Shown here one piece after another: positions 47,885-57,562 of a stretch of 64,000 bases of DNA. The DNA is from Endozoicomonas sp965208385. GTDB taxonomy: Bacteria > Pseudomonadota > Gammaproteobacteria > Pseudomonadales > Endozoicomonadaceae. The position numbers were made by a program, and so were the translations under genes. Numbering within the stretch: the first letter of the stretch is position 1; each line of letters starts with the position of its first letter. Where the stretch lies: contig CBDBOO010000123.1 of the NCBI GenBank assembly GCA_965208385.1, positions 1 through 64,000 on the forward strand. Direction: 5' to 3'. Under the pieces are notes generated by a model. That model saw nothing but the letters and a program-made list of their open reading frames with translations, was not told the DNA's origin and did not search any database.

Positions 47885-48388
47885 TCAGTAAAAATCAGGA
47901 TGGTAGGCGACCTCACCCACGGGTATTTTTTTCTGTAGAGGCAGTACCATGAAGTACTGAGCAGGTACGCCAGGTAAGATCAATTCGGGTATATTCCTGA
48001 AACCAAAACGGCCGTAGTATTCAGGATCACCCAGCAGTACGATACCTTCCGCTCCAGATTCATTCATTAATTCAATTCCCTTTCGGATCAGAGCGGAACC
48101 AATACCCCCTCCCTGCTTTTCGGGTTGTGTTGCAACAGGTCCGAGTCCATACCATTGACCTGTTTCACCACTGATACTGACCGGTGAAAAGGCGATATGA
48201 CCTACAATGGTATTTTCAATTTCAGCCACCAGAGAGAGTGTTAGAGCATCCGCCTTACGGAGTCTGTCAACAATCAAATGTTCTGTAGGTTCTGCTCCAG
48301 GCTCGTGGTGTGGATGATCCTTGAAAGCAGCATAATTGAGTGTTCGAATGGCGTTTATATCTGCACTGGTTTCCAGGCGAATGTTCAT
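47885..48388 (-). CDS. GNAT acetyltransferase, YhbS type
   Basis: A 167-residue N-acetyltransferase. It has the N-terminal IRLETSADINAIRTLNYAAF, the beta-bulge region LGPVATQPEKQGGGIGSALI with the acetyl-CoA phosphate loop (QGGGIGSAL, about residues 92-100), and a C-terminal VLLGDPEYYGRFGF typical of YhbS. It is the only one of the GNAT genes in this area that is intact. Substrate unknown. Confidence 0.88.
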   Translation of the reverse strand: MNIRLETSADINAIRTLNYAAFKDHPHHEPGAEPTEHLIVDRLRKADALTLSLVAEIENTIVGHIAFSPVSISGETGQWYGLGPVATQPEKQGGGIGSALIRKGIELMNESGAEGIVLLGDPEYYGRFGFRNIPELILPGVPAQYFMVLPLQKKIPVGEVAYHPDFY

Positions 48389-48450
48389 GATTTTCCAGTA
48401 GCTCTATATCGACTGATCCGATTTAGAGGGTTCCTGCGGGCATGAGTAAA

Positions 48451-48479
48451 AACAGGGCAGGTTACTACGCCGCCCTGTT
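48451..48479 (-). terminator. rho-independent terminator of the oligopeptidase gene
   Basis: On the minus strand AACAGGGC pairs with GCCCTGTT around 13 bases and is followed by TTTTT. It lies 47 bp beyond the oligopeptidase stop. Confidence 0.75.
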
Positions 48480-48526
48480 CCGATGAAAACATTTCAACGT
48501 TTTGACACACTAGATAGAAATTATAG

Positions 48527-50611
48527 TTATTTCAAACCAAAGCACCGCATGATAAAGGCATAATCAAACGCCACTTCCTCGATCCACTCATAACGTTTGC
48601 TGGCACCAGCATGTCCGGCATGCATATTCATATTAAGCAGAATCGGATTGTCATCGGTTTTCAGCTCACGCAGTTTGGCCACCATCTTGGTGGGCTCCCA
48701 GTAAGTCACCTGCTCATCAGAGATACCAGAGTTAAACAACATGGGTGGATAATCCATTGATTTAACATTGTCGTAAGGTGAGTAACCCATGATGTAATTA
48801 AAATCTTCCTTGCTGTGGATTGGATTACCCCATTCTTCCCACTCCGGAGGTGTCAGCGGCAGACTGTCATCACTAATAGTGCTAATTACATCAACAAAAG
48901 CAACATCCGCAATCACACAACCAAACAGATCTGGACGCATGTTGGTGACAGCACCCATCAACAAACCGCCTGCACTGCCGCCATTAATCGCTATCTGCTT
49001 GTTCGTCGTATAGTTCTGATCAATCAGGTAGTCGCAGGCATCAATAAAGTCATGAAAGGTGTTCATCTTGCGATGCATCTTGCCATCCAGATACCAGGAG
49101 TACCCTTTTTCATCTCCACCACGAATATGTGCGATAACATAAATAAAGCCACGATCGATCAAACTGAAGAGTTTTGAAGAAAACCATGCAGGAATGCCAT
49201 ACCCATACGAGCCATAACCGTAAACCAGAGCCTTATTACTGCCATCCTGTTTCAGATCTTTCTTGTGGATAATAGTTAATGGTATTTTTTCACCATCTCG
49301 AGCCGTAGCAAACTGTCTACTCAAGGTATAGCGGGAAGCATCAAAGTTAGGGATTATTTTAGTATGTCGCTCTGTGACAGACATATTAACCAGATCCAGC
49401 TCCAGAACTTTTTTCGGGCTAACAGGGGATTCATAATTCAGCAGCACCTGGGTGGACTGATGATCCCAGGCACCCGTAAAATCGAGTTTGTAAGCGTCAT
49501 CCGGCATACGAATTGTATCCAATGACTTTGATGACATATTCATCACCGACACTTCATCCAACGCATTCTGATTATTTCGTCTTTCCAAGACCATATACTG
49601 GTTGTAAAAATGAATATCATTCAAGCATAGGTCTGCATTTTCAGCGATAAATTCCTGCCAATGAACCTGAGCCCATTTTCCCTTCTCAGCAGGGCACTTC
49701 ATCACCTTGAAATTATTTACCCCATCAAGATTAGTGAGAATGTAGAACTCGCCTTGATAATGATCCAGAGTAAACGACACATCGTCATCACCTCTGGCAA
49801 ACGCCTGAAATTGATCTGTACCCTTTTCTGCTACAAATACAACATGGGTTGAGCCACTGTCGAGATGCAGTAGATAGTATTTTCTGTCACTGGTTTTCGA
49901 CAGCCACATATACATACTGTCATATTCTTTCGGCTTGGAAAAAATCAGTTCACGTTCGCCATACCCTTTATGGATATTGACTTTAAATATATCTCGTCCA
50001 CGGGAATGTTCATCCCGCTCAACAATATATAGATGCTCATCGCCATCCCAGATATAAGATCCTGTAGAGTTAGGAAACTCCCAGTCAAGATCTTTACCTG
50101 TTGTCAGATCACGAACTTTGATGGTTTGCTCAAGAGAGCCCGTCAGATTAAAGCTGTAAACAAAATGGGTTTGAGCCCTGTTGGTCGAAGAAGAACCGAA
50201 CATATACAGCTCTTCGCCTTCGGCCTCTTTGTTGATATCGAAGTAAATCTCTTCTTCAGCATCGAGATTTAGATGTTTACGACAGAGAATCCGATAGTTC
50301 TTACCTTTTTCTTCCCGGCTGTAATAAAAGAAATCACCCTTTTGAACAGGGAAAGACTGATCATCTTCTTTTATACGAGACAGCACTTCATCATAAAGAG
50401 TTTTCTCAATCTCTTTATAATCAGCCATAACGAAGTCTTTATACGAATTCTCTGCTTCGATATGCTGACGGATTTCCGGACTTTCAAATTCAAGATCACC
50501 CTGGATAAACTGTTGCCAGTTGCTATCGCGTAACCAATGATAGTCATCTGTGCGCTTATTATCGTGTTGTTCAATCTCAAAGGAAATCTTTTTGGCAATG
50601 GGTGCTTTCAT
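48527..50611 (-). CDS. ptrB: oligopeptidase B / prolyl oligopeptidase family serine peptidase
   Basis: A 694-residue S9 peptidase that cuts short peptides after basic residues (oligopeptidase B), in the cytoplasm. The N-terminal half is a seven-blade propeller (about 70-410). The catalytic half begins near YGYGSYGYGIPAWFSSKLF. The nucleophile Ser is in NGGSAGGLLMGAVTNMRPDLF (about residue 545), the acid Asp is likely in NSGISDEQVTYWEP, and the His in NMNMHAGHAGASKRYEW. Lysine-rich entry and GGDEKGYSWYLDGK support PtrB rather than prolyl oligopeptidase. A complete ISL3 element sits 53 bp upstream of its start and may have cut off its promoter. Confidence 0.9.
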   Translation of the reverse strand: MKAPIAKKISFEIEQHDNKRTDDYHWLRDSNWQQFIQGDLEFESPEIRQHIEAENSYKDFVMADYKEIEKTLYDEVLSRIKEDDQSFPVQKGDFFYYSREEKGKNYRILCRKHLNLDAEEEIYFDINKEAEGEELYMFGSSSTNRAQTHFVYSFNLTGSLEQTIKVRDLTTGKDLDWEFPNSTGSYIWDGDEHLYIVERDEHSRGRDIFKVNIHKGYGERELIFSKPKEYDSMYMWLSKTSDRKYYLLHLDSGSTHVVFVAEKGTDQFQAFARGDDDVSFTLDHYQGEFYILTNLDGVNNFKVMKCPAEKGKWAQVHWQEFIAENADLCLNDIHFYNQYMVLERRNNQNALDEVSVMNMSSKSLDTIRMPDDAYKLDFTGAWDHQSTQVLLNYESPVSPKKVLELDLVNMSVTERHTKIIPNFDASRYTLSRQFATARDGEKIPLTIIHKKDLKQDGSNKALVYGYGSYGYGIPAWFSSKLFSLIDRGFIYVIAHIRGGDEKGYSWYLDGKMHRKMNTFHDFIDACDYLIDQNYTTNKQIAINGGSAGGLLMGAVTNMRPDLFGCVIADVAFVDVISTISDDSLPLTPPEWEEWGNPIHSKEDFNYIMGYSPYDNVKSMDYPPMLFNSGISDEQVTYWEPTKMVAKLRELKTDDNPILLNMNMHAGHAGASKRYEWIEEVAFDYAFIMRCFGLK

Positions 50612-50663
50612 ATTATTTATCCTTTACAGCAGGCCAGCTATTATATGCTCAGCCAGATTTTTT

Positions 50664-52040
50664 GCCTCTTCAGTAAAATCTGTGGGTCATTTCTGGTTCA
50701 GGAAGCTTTCCAAGTGCGTGATATAAAGCGATTTCCGTGCATTTGTAGGTTCTGAATCCGTATGATTTTCTCGTAGTGAGTTTTATTTTAGTATTCAGAC
50801 CCTCAACAATACCGCTGGAATATTCCTTTTTTGCCCTAAACCAATTCAGTATGAGCGGCCTGTGTCGTCGAATCGTCTTGGCTACTTTTTTCATCGGTTC
50901 CAGCTTTGACCGCATGACTCGTGTACACCAACGATCAAGGTATATTCCAGCCCAGTGTGGAGATATGTAATCCCAAAATGCTTGGAACTCTTCTTTCAGC
51001 AGATAGGCCCTGATACTTTTCAAATTGTACTGGAGCACAGTATTTAACTTGATCTCTTCTTTCTCTGTCAGGTTCTCCTGACGTTTCAGAAGACACCAGC
51101 GTGTTTTCTTCAAAACAGGTTCGTAGCCATCCGCTTGCAGTTGCTTATGCTCGGAAGCCCTGATTTCATCGATGCCTTTATTCAGCATGGCAACAATGTG
51201 GAACCGATCCAGTATGTGTAACGCTTGGCCTGCTAACTCAGCGATCACTTTTACGTAGGGCTTCCACATGTCAGAACAGACAAACTCTAGTTGCTGAGAT
51301 CGATTAGGTCCGAGAAAGGCGAAGAACTTACGAAGAGTCGCTTCTGTGCGATCCTGACCAATCCAGAGTAGTCGCGTGTTACCACGGTCTATCTGGTAGG
51401 CCACGGTTAGATATTTATGGCCTTTCTGACAGGCGACTTCATCAACACCAATGGCTTTTATATTATCCAAAGATCGATGTTTCAGCCCCCAATTCACAAT
51501 GTATTCAACGGAATAAAATACCTTTTCCCATGAGGTATGAAAAACACTGGCGATCTCAGCCCATGACAGTTTTTTTGCCCAGAAGGCTAGATACTGCATA
51601 TAGACTTTGGTGAGTTCTCGCTTTCCGTCTGCCCATGGCACTTCTTCCACTTTGATTCCGCAAGTGGAACACTGCACCCGACGCATAGAGTAAAGCAGAA
51701 AAACCGGATAACCCCAGAGAGGGATAAACTCGAATCGACGCTCATTGAGCGTGTCATAACCTGGCGCTGGTTTATGGCAGCAGGAGCACAGTGCGTGGCT
51801 GTTCTTTCTGGGAACAACGGTTACATTGAAAACTTCAGTGCCTCTGTAGTGAGCAGATTCAACCTGTTGATAAACAAAGGACTTGAGTTTATGGCATTTG
51901 TTTAGGATAGTTTTTAATAGCATCGGCAGTGGCTTTTGTTGTTATTTTGTTCGCAACTTAAAAACTATCAAAACTCATCTGCCGATGCTTCTATTTCTCC
52001 ACTTTATTGTTTTTTTACCCACAGATATCCCTGAAGAGCC
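50664..52040 (-). mobile_element. ISL3-family insertion sequence
   Basis: 1,377 bp with ends matching over most of 24 bp, beginning GCCTCTTCAG / GGCTCTTCAG and including ATCTGTGGGT. An 8-bp duplication GATTTTTT flanks it (50656-50663, 52041-52048), the size usual for ISL3. It holds one transposase gene. Confidence 0.95.
50670..51923 (-). CDS. ISL3-family transposase
   Basis: A 417-residue ISL3 transposase with the N-terminal zinc-binding region (CSCCHKPAPGYD...VQCSTCGIKVEEVPWADG), the central DDE core IKAIGVDEVACQKGHKYLT and CSDMWKPYVKVIAE, HILDRFHIVAMLN, and the conserved end NTKIKLTTRKSYGFRTYK. Complete, with intact element ends, so possibly active. Confidence 0.94.
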   Translation of the reverse strand: MLLKTILNKCHKLKSFVYQQVESAHYRGTEVFNVTVVPRKNSHALCSCCHKPAPGYDTLNERRFEFIPLWGYPVFLLYSMRRVQCSTCGIKVEEVPWADGKRELTKVYMQYLAFWAKKLSWAEIASVFHTSWEKVFYSVEYIVNWGLKHRSLDNIKAIGVDEVACQKGHKYLTVAYQIDRGNTRLLWIGQDRTEATLRKFFAFLGPNRSQQLEFVCSDMWKPYVKVIAELAGQALHILDRFHIVAMLNKGIDEIRASEHKQLQADGYEPVLKKTRWCLLKRQENLTEKEEIKLNTVLQYNLKSIRAYLLKEEFQAFWDYISPHWAGIYLDRWCTRVMRSKLEPMKKVAKTIRRHRPLILNWFRAKKEYSSGIVEGLNTKIKLTTRKSYGFRTYKCTEIALYHALGKLPEPEMTHRFY

Positions 52041-52165
52041 GATTTTTTATGTAATTATTATTACGGTCGCTGATTTCAATGATTCCAGTTCACTCTGTGC
52101 CTTTTGTGGAGGGAATCCACATAACTTTTCCAGATTAAAATATATGAAAGGAGAATGTATTGGCA

Positions 52166-52876
52166 CTATGTACGAATTACCACTGTACCAGCTATGAAGT
52201 CATGAATCGCACGATTCTTTTCATTAAACAACATTGTAATAATTTCAAGTAAATGCCACAAAAAGTATGCAAAACCAAAAATCATCATTGAATAAATCAA
52301 CCATTCAGGTGCTTCACCAGCTTCTTCTATAGGGACGAACAATGATGCGATTAATAGCAAAATTAACATAATTACCGGCACACAATCCCGTAACAGCGCT
52401 TGTTTAAAAGTAATTTCATTTTCTGTTTTATAATTCACTACCTTCACACCCAATGCCATTTTTCCAATAGTTTGACCATAAAGTGCATGAAGAGCAATTG
52501 AATATACAGCGAATTGAACAACATCAACATAACCTAAAATAGTTTGAAACCCGCCGCCAGCTTTAGTTCCTAAAAATGAAATGAACATTGAAAAAACTAC
52601 AATAACAACACCATCTACAATTGAAGCCCAAAACCTAGGAGCGAACGTAGAGTATTTAAATCCTTCTTGTTGTTTTTCAAAATCAACTTTTACTTTCTGA
52701 TCGTCTACTTTCTGACCTATTTCTTTCTGACCATATACTTTCGAACCAGTCATTATGTTTGAAATGGCCAGTTCTACTTCCTTCGACCTTTCTGAATATC
52801 GTTCTTTATCAATATTATTTTGAACATCTAATAATTCTTCCAGTGTGTAGCTATTATAGTCAGGTTTTGAATTCAT
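52166..52876 (-). CDS. RDD-family membrane protein
   Basis: A 236-residue inner-membrane protein. The cytoplasmic N-terminal part (about 1-75) is rich in Lys and Glu with repeated Gln-Lys-(Val/Glu) stretches. The RDD-type domain starts APRFWASIVDGVVIVVFSMF and has membrane segments at about 90, 120, 160 and 195, with YGQTIGKMALGVKVVN between them. The end MLFNEKNRAIHDFIAGTVVI is typical. Function unknown; some RDD proteins act as ion exchangers. Minus strand in line with its neighbours. Confidence 0.85.
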   Translation of the reverse strand: MNSKPDYNSYTLEELLDVQNNIDKERYSERSKEVELAISNIMTGSKVYGQKEIGQKVDDQKVKVDFEKQQEGFKYSTFAPRFWASIVDGVVIVVFSMFISFLGTKAGGGFQTILGYVDVVQFAVYSIALHALYGQTIGKMALGVKVVNYKTENEITFKQALLRDCVPVIMLILLLIASLFVPIEEAGEAPEWLIYSMMIFGFAYFLWHLLEIITMLFNEKNRAIHDFIAGTVVIRT

Positions 52877-53059
52877 TTTTATAGTTTTCCCAGAGTAAAT
52901 AGCGCTTCAAAATTATGCGCATATTAGTGTTATTTTCAACAAACCGAAAAGTCAGTTTATTCGTTAAATTTGACCACTCAATTAATGACATACAGGCCAG
53001 AACGCAACAAATATGACAGGCGATTTAATAATTAAAATACATTTTAAAGTGCAATTTCA

Positions 53060-53159
53060 AACGTCGGACATAGCCCATGAAAACAATAATAGATTTACAA
53101 AAAAAACAAATGATTATTGAATTCATCAAACTATACACTGAACAGCGCTCTTGTTATGC
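53060..53159 (-). other. attC-like stretch between cassette-type genes (tentative)
   Basis: Downstream of the gene at 53163, read on the minus strand, lies GCGCATAACAAGAGC and, about 90 bp on, GGCTATGTCCGACGTTTG. Similar ends are seen at 40211-40236, 43783-43796 and 54630-54640. The outer cores resemble integron recombination sites (RYYYAAC ... GTTRRRY) only loosely and the inner arms pair poorly. Confidence 0.25.
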
Positions 53160-53162
53160 GCT

Positions 53163-53582
53163 TTAGTCTTCATAAAAGTCATCAAAGCCATGTCCATAGT
53201 GACTGACCAAATACCATTTTCCATTTATTTCTCTGAATATATGACTGTAAGTACCTTTTTGGTCGTTTGTATATGTTTCGGACACAAGCTCTACATTGCC
53301 TTTCTGTGCCCAAAGAGGAATATCAGTATCACCACCTTCGAACGTTAAGTTCTCTTCATATATCTTCTTTTCAATGATCTCATAGGGCGACTCTTTATAA
53401 ACGAGATCAGAGAAATGAAAACTATCTAATTTCCAGTAAATACGCCTCATACCGTCGACATTTTTCTCTTGGAGATACCTCGAATAACACTTCAAAGTAG
53501 CTTCCGGGCTCGACATAGCACACTCAGCAAGAGAACTTACTGGAATTAATAAGCACGTTATCGATAGTGTTGTTCGAAACAT
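53163..53582 (-). CDS. hypothetical secreted protein
   Basis: A 139-residue protein with a signal peptide (FRTTLSITCLLIPVSSLAECA). The mature part (SSPEATLKCYSRYLQEKNVDGMRRIYW ... YSHIFREINGKWYLVSHYGHG) has the helix-then-sheet pattern of small NTF2-like domains, a weak resemblance. No catalytic residues were recognised. Confidence 0.6.
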   Translation of the reverse strand: MFRTTLSITCLLIPVSSLAECAMSSPEATLKCYSRYLQEKNVDGMRRIYWKLDSFHFSDLVYKESPYEIIEKKIYEENLTFEGGDTDIPLWAQKGNVELVSETYTNDQKGTYSHIFREINGKWYLVSHYGHGFDDFYED

Positions 53583-53883
53583 AATTTCCCTGGCGATTAA
53601 CAGAATTTACCGGACACAATATATCTTCTCTGAACTACTATCATCCTGAATGTTAAGCGTTCCTCCCCTCTCCGTCACTAGCCGTTAGAAAGCAAAATCC
53701 AGCTGACTCTCTTCGACAAAAACAAACCTGGGGTTCTGCAACAACAAGGAAAGATGACATCTGGGCGTAATCTAATTATTTTCCGTTATTCGCTGTCTTA
53801 TTGAATTGTCTTTCGCATCCAATGGCTTATTTTTTTATAATCAGTCTTGTCATATAAAGTTTTAGCTGCATCATTGGCAAATC
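53583..53883. other. 300-bp gene-free stretch
   Basis: No gene or clear signal was seen; a short frame at 53827-54042 lies mostly in the following repeat. Confidence 0.35.
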
Positions 53884-54270
53884 AGGTGACACACACGCCG
53901 TCATTCCGGGCTTGATCCGGAATCTATCTTCCAGTTTTGAGTGATGTCTTGATTCACTTCCCTGTGTTATGGATTCCGAAGACCTAAGGAATAAGTTCCA
54001 CACGGAATGAAGTGTCGGAGTGGTAAACCAGGTGGCACACACGCCGTCATTCCGGGCTCGATCCGGAATCTATCTTCCAGTTTTGAGTGATGTCTTGATT
54101 CACTTCCTTGTGTTATGGATTCCGAAGACCTAAGGAATAAGTTCCAAACTGAATGACGTGGCGGAGTGGTAAATCAGGTGCCACACACGCCGTCATTCCG
54201 GGCTCGATCCGGAATCCATCTTCCAGTCTTTAGTGATGTTTTGATTTACTCCCTGTTATGGATTCCATGT
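53884..54270. repeat. 146-bp tandem repeat, 2.6 copies, with palindromic core
   Basis: Units start at 53884, 54030 and 54176 with AGGTG(A/G/C)CACACACGCC. Each has the palindrome-like CATTCCGGGCTCGATCCGGAAT and, in the full units, a second GGATTCCGAAGACCTAAGG stretch. The third unit is shorter and more divergent. Such CATTCCGGG...CCGGAATC units are widely dispersed in some gammaproteobacteria. The next 480 bp to the transposase element have no gene, only GCATAAC at 54633. Confidence 0.85.
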
Positions 54271-54756
54271 ATCTGAGCTAAAAGTGCACAATGTCACGGA
54301 GATGAGACAGATAACGATTATTGATCTGGAGGTCAGTAAAATTCAGACACGCTACCGCTCCGGGATTTGATGGACTGGTACAGTCGATGAGCTAATTCCC
54401 TTAGGCTCGACATTCATTATTAAAATAATACTGCCTTTTATTGAAAATATTTTGAAGGGATAGAATCCAATTCCGGAAGAAAGATATCTGTTATGTGACA
54501 TCAATCACATTTCATCCATCCAAGCTGTTATTTGTTACGTATGAGGACGGTTTTTTTCGGTATTTTGGCGAGAAGATTTTCATATCCTACAGGACATACA
54601 TACCCTACAGTGCATAAAAAAGAACGTTTAACGCATAACAAACAATGTAACCGGAGTTGTATGAAGAAAGGGTAAATAAAGCACCGTTAACCGTTCACCG
54701 TTCACCGTTCACAACAGGTGCTTTGATTTTCGTTCAGCCTAATGCAATCAATTCAT

Positions 54757-56284
54757 GCCTGAAAACACTACCAGCAGCAATTCCCGATGAATTCTGAGCC
54801 CCTTCTGCTGCAAGGCACACAGGCAGGTTGTAAAAAAAGCCCTCGCACAATTTTAATCAACTAAAATAGATACTTACTACATTACTGTCGTTTACCTGAT
54901 TATGGCTACCGCTATTAAGAAGTACAGCAAGCACTTTAATGCCACAAATCTTATCAACAAGGTATTCGAGTGCTTTGGCAGAATTAAGGATCACCGATCT
55001 AGAAGTTGTCCTATTCCTTTTGAAAACTTCCTAATGTCTGCCTTTGCTATGATGCATCAAAAGTACGATTCTCTGTTAGGATTTGATGATGAGCGGGTAG
55101 ATAAAATCCGTTGCCATAATCTTGAAAAGTTGTATCACGTCAAAGATGGAAAAGTTCCGTCTGACACTCAAATGAGAGCAGTTGTTGATTTAATAAATCC
55201 TGACGATATTCGAAAACCATTTAAGAAGTTATTTTCTATTATTCAACGAAATGGTGCCCTCAACGGATTCAAATTCAATTGTGATAAATTGAAAGACCAT
55301 TATCTGCTGCCCATCGATGGCACCGGACTTTTTTATTCTGGGAAATGTGGCTGTAAAGACTGCTGCATTAAAAACGAAGGAAAGAAAAATGAAGCCTTCT
55401 ACCATAATATGATGGGAGGCTGCATTGCTCACCCTGATCAGAAAACAGTTATACCTCTTGAACCAGAAGCTATTATTCGTCAGGATGGGTGCACCAAAAA
55501 TGACTGCGAAAAAAATGCAATAAAACGTTTTTTTGCGCACGTAAAACGAGTACATCCTCTGCTGAAACTGATCATCCTTCTGGATGGTCTATACGCTGAC
55601 AACCCTACTATCGCGCTGATTAAGAAGTATGGCTGGCACTATATCATTGTGGCTAAGGATGGTAATCATGTATCGCTTATTGAGGCGATGAATGCACTAT
55701 ATGATGAGGGAGAAGTCCATCACCATAAAATCAATGATAAAAAAAATGGAGTAAAGCACAACTTTCGATTCGCTAATAACGTCTCACTGAATTTGCAAGA
55801 TCAGGTTGAGAAAGTCAATGTTCTTGATTACATTGAAATCGACAAGAAAGGTCACCAACATAATTGGTGCTGGGTAACAGATATTGAATTAAATGAAGAG
55901 ACAGTACACAGTGTCATGAGAGGAGGACGATGCAGATGGCATATTGAAAATCAAACGTTTAACACCCTGAAAAACCAAGGTTATCATCTGGAACACAATT
56001 ACGGTCATGGCAAAGAGCATCTGGCGACGAATTTTGCCTACCTTACATTTCTGGCATTTCTGGTGGATCAAATCCAGGAGATGTCCAGCCCGGAATTTCA
56101 AAAAGCATTAAAGAAGCGATCAAGAGGAACACGAAAATATCTTTGGAAGAGAATGACGTGTTTATTTATCAGTTGGATGGTTGATAGCTGGGAGGATTTA
56201 TTTAGTGCAATCACAAATGGATTCAAGCCGGAAAAAATAAAACTAGACACTTCATAAAATCGAAAGATAGCCAGGTTTTCAGGG
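54757..56284 (+). mobile_element. insertion sequence with DDE transposase, ends uncertain
   Basis: Candidate ends CCTGAAAAC at 54758 and its complement GTTTTCAGG at 56275-56283 bracket the transposase, but no target duplication was found, so limits are approximate. Confidence 0.4.
54902..56257 (+). CDS. DDE transposase, IS4-like or ISNCY (ISDol1-like)
   Basis: A 451-residue transposase. Acidic catalytic residues are in LLPIDGTGLFYSGKCG (about 140), LIILLDGLYADNPTI (about 225) and the Glu of CRWHIENQTFNTLKNQGYHLEHNYGHG (about 350). A Cys cluster GKCGCKDCCIK after the first Asp could bind zinc. The pattern HIENQTFNTLKNQGYHLEHNYGHG is known from the ISDol1-type group. The frame is complete. It marks the right-hand edge of the accessory region. 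Confidence 0.85.
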   Translation: MATAIKKYSKHFNATNLINKVFECFGRIKDHRSRSCPIPFENFLMSAFAMMHQKYDSLLGFDDERVDKIRCHNLEKLYHVKDGKVPSDTQMRAVVDLINPDDIRKPFKKLFSIIQRNGALNGFKFNCDKLKDHYLLPIDGTGLFYSGKCGCKDCCIKNEGKKNEAFYHNMMGGCIAHPDQKTVIPLEPEAIIRQDGCTKNDCEKNAIKRFFAHVKRVHPLLKLIILLDGLYADNPTIALIKKYGWHYIIVAKDGNHVSLIEAMNALYDEGEVHHHKINDKKNGVKHNFRFANNVSLNLQDQVEKVNVLDYIEIDKKGHQHNWCWVTDIELNEETVHSVMRGGRCRWHIENQTFNTLKNQGYHLEHNYGHGKEHLATNFAYLTFLAFLVDQIQEMSSPEFQKALKKRSRGTRKYLWKRMTCLFISWMVDSWEDLFSAITNGFKPEKIKLDTS

Positions 56285-56404
56285 TTATATTAAATTCCAT
56301 TCTGCTGCCTCAATAGGAGTGCAGGCCTTTCTTTTGCTCTTATTTTTAAGTCTGTATTAAGTTGTCTCTAAGGTATCGGAATCAATTCGTCGGGAATAGC
56401 TGCA

Positions 56405-57562
56405 CTACCAGAGTTGTTTATAAATTTTTACCATATCACTGACATCCGGAATTTTCGGGTTGTTTCCAGGAGAACCTGACGCCAGAGCCTGTTGTGCCAT
56501 CAATTCCAGTAAATCGAAAAACTGCGATTTATCAACACCAAATGCTCTGAGAGTGGGCACCTGAAGCTCTGTGTTAATAGCCCTCAGTTCGGTCAACAGC
56601 TTTTGATTGGCTTCTGTGTCGGTGTCGGATATCGACGCCACCCCCATGGTTCTTGCGCAAGTGGCGTATCGATCACTGGCAGCCTCAATAGAGTATGCCG
56701 TTACATCTGGCAGGAGCATGGCATTACTGAGTCCGTGAGGTACATGAAAATGCGCACCAATTGGACGACTCATGCCGTGTACAAGAGCCACGGACGCATT
56801 GGAAAATGCGACACCGGCCAGAGTTGCTCCCAGCATCATCTGCTCTCTGGCCTCTCTGTTACCAGGTTCCTGATATACCTTTCTGAGATTGGGAGCAATC
56901 AGAGCCATGGACTGAAGTGCCTGAGAGTCACTGTACAAATTGGCTTTACGACTGACATAGGCTTCCATGGCGTGGGTCAGTGCATCAATACCCGTATCGG
57001 CGGTTACCCTGGCGGGTAATGACAGTGTTAATTCAAAATCAATAAGCGCGGCCACCGGCATAAAACCCAAACCAACACAGAGCATTTTTTCGTCGCTGGC
57101 CGCATCAGTGATAATGGTAAAACGAGTAGCCTCCGAGCCAGTACCAGCGGTGGTGGGTATGGCGATGACCGGCAACCCTGATTCACAGACATCTCTGGGG
57201 AATCGGTAATCTTTCATCTCTCCACCGAACCTGCCCAGTATCGAGATGGCTTTGGCGCTGTCAATGGGACTGCCACCACCCAGTGCAATAATGGCGTCAA
57301 AATCGCTGGCCTGCACCATGGCAACGCCTGCCAGAATAGAATCATCGGTGGGTTCCGGAAGACAATCCGCAAAGAGTCCACTGGGAATATCCTGCTGGTT
57401 TAAGCGGCTCTGAATTTTTTCAACATAACCCAGTTGCACCATCATCTGGTCCGTAACAATCAATGGTCTGCTACAACCCAGCTGACCAAGAACCTCAGCA
57501 ATTTTCTGGCTGGCACCGGCACCAATCTGCATGGTTCTCGGTAGCACTATGGAAGAAGGCAT
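56405..57562 (-). CDS. iron-containing alcohol dehydrogenase
   Basis: Group III NAD-dependent alcohol dehydrogenase. The start at 57562 (MPSSIVLPRTMQIGAGASQ) follows GGAG and gives 385 residues; an upstream frame extends to 57601 without family support. The NAD-binding ALGGGSPIDSAKAIS (about 94-108), PTTAGTGSEATRF, and the iron ligands in TGIDALTHAMEAYVS and ALVHGMSRPIGAHFHVPHGLSNAMLL are all present. The substrate may be a primary alcohol, lactaldehyde or 1,3-propanediol-type; it cannot be told from sequence. It is the first intact metabolic gene after the IS-rich area. Confidence 0.93.
   Translation of the reverse strand: MPSSIVLPRTMQIGAGASQKIAEVLGQLGCSRPLIVTDQMMVQLGYVEKIQSRLNQQDIPSGLFADCLPEPTDDSILAGVAMVQASDFDAIIALGGGSPIDSAKAISILGRFGGEMKDYRFPRDVCESGLPVIAIPTTAGTGSEATRFTIITDAASDEKMLCVGLGFMPVAALIDFELTLSLPARVTADTGIDALTHAMEAYVSRKANLYSDSQALQSMALIAPNLRKVYQEPGNREAREQMMLGATLAGVAFSNASVALVHGMSRPIGAHFHVPHGLSNAMLLPDVTAYSIEAASDRYATCARTMGVASISDTDTEANQKLLTELRAINTELQVPTLRAFGVDKSQFFDLLELMAQQALASGSPGNNPKIPDVSDMVKIYKQLW

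Noticed and set aside
53884..54270. CRISPR array
   Set aside because: Units of 146 bp are repeated over their full length; there are no unique spacers and no cas genes.
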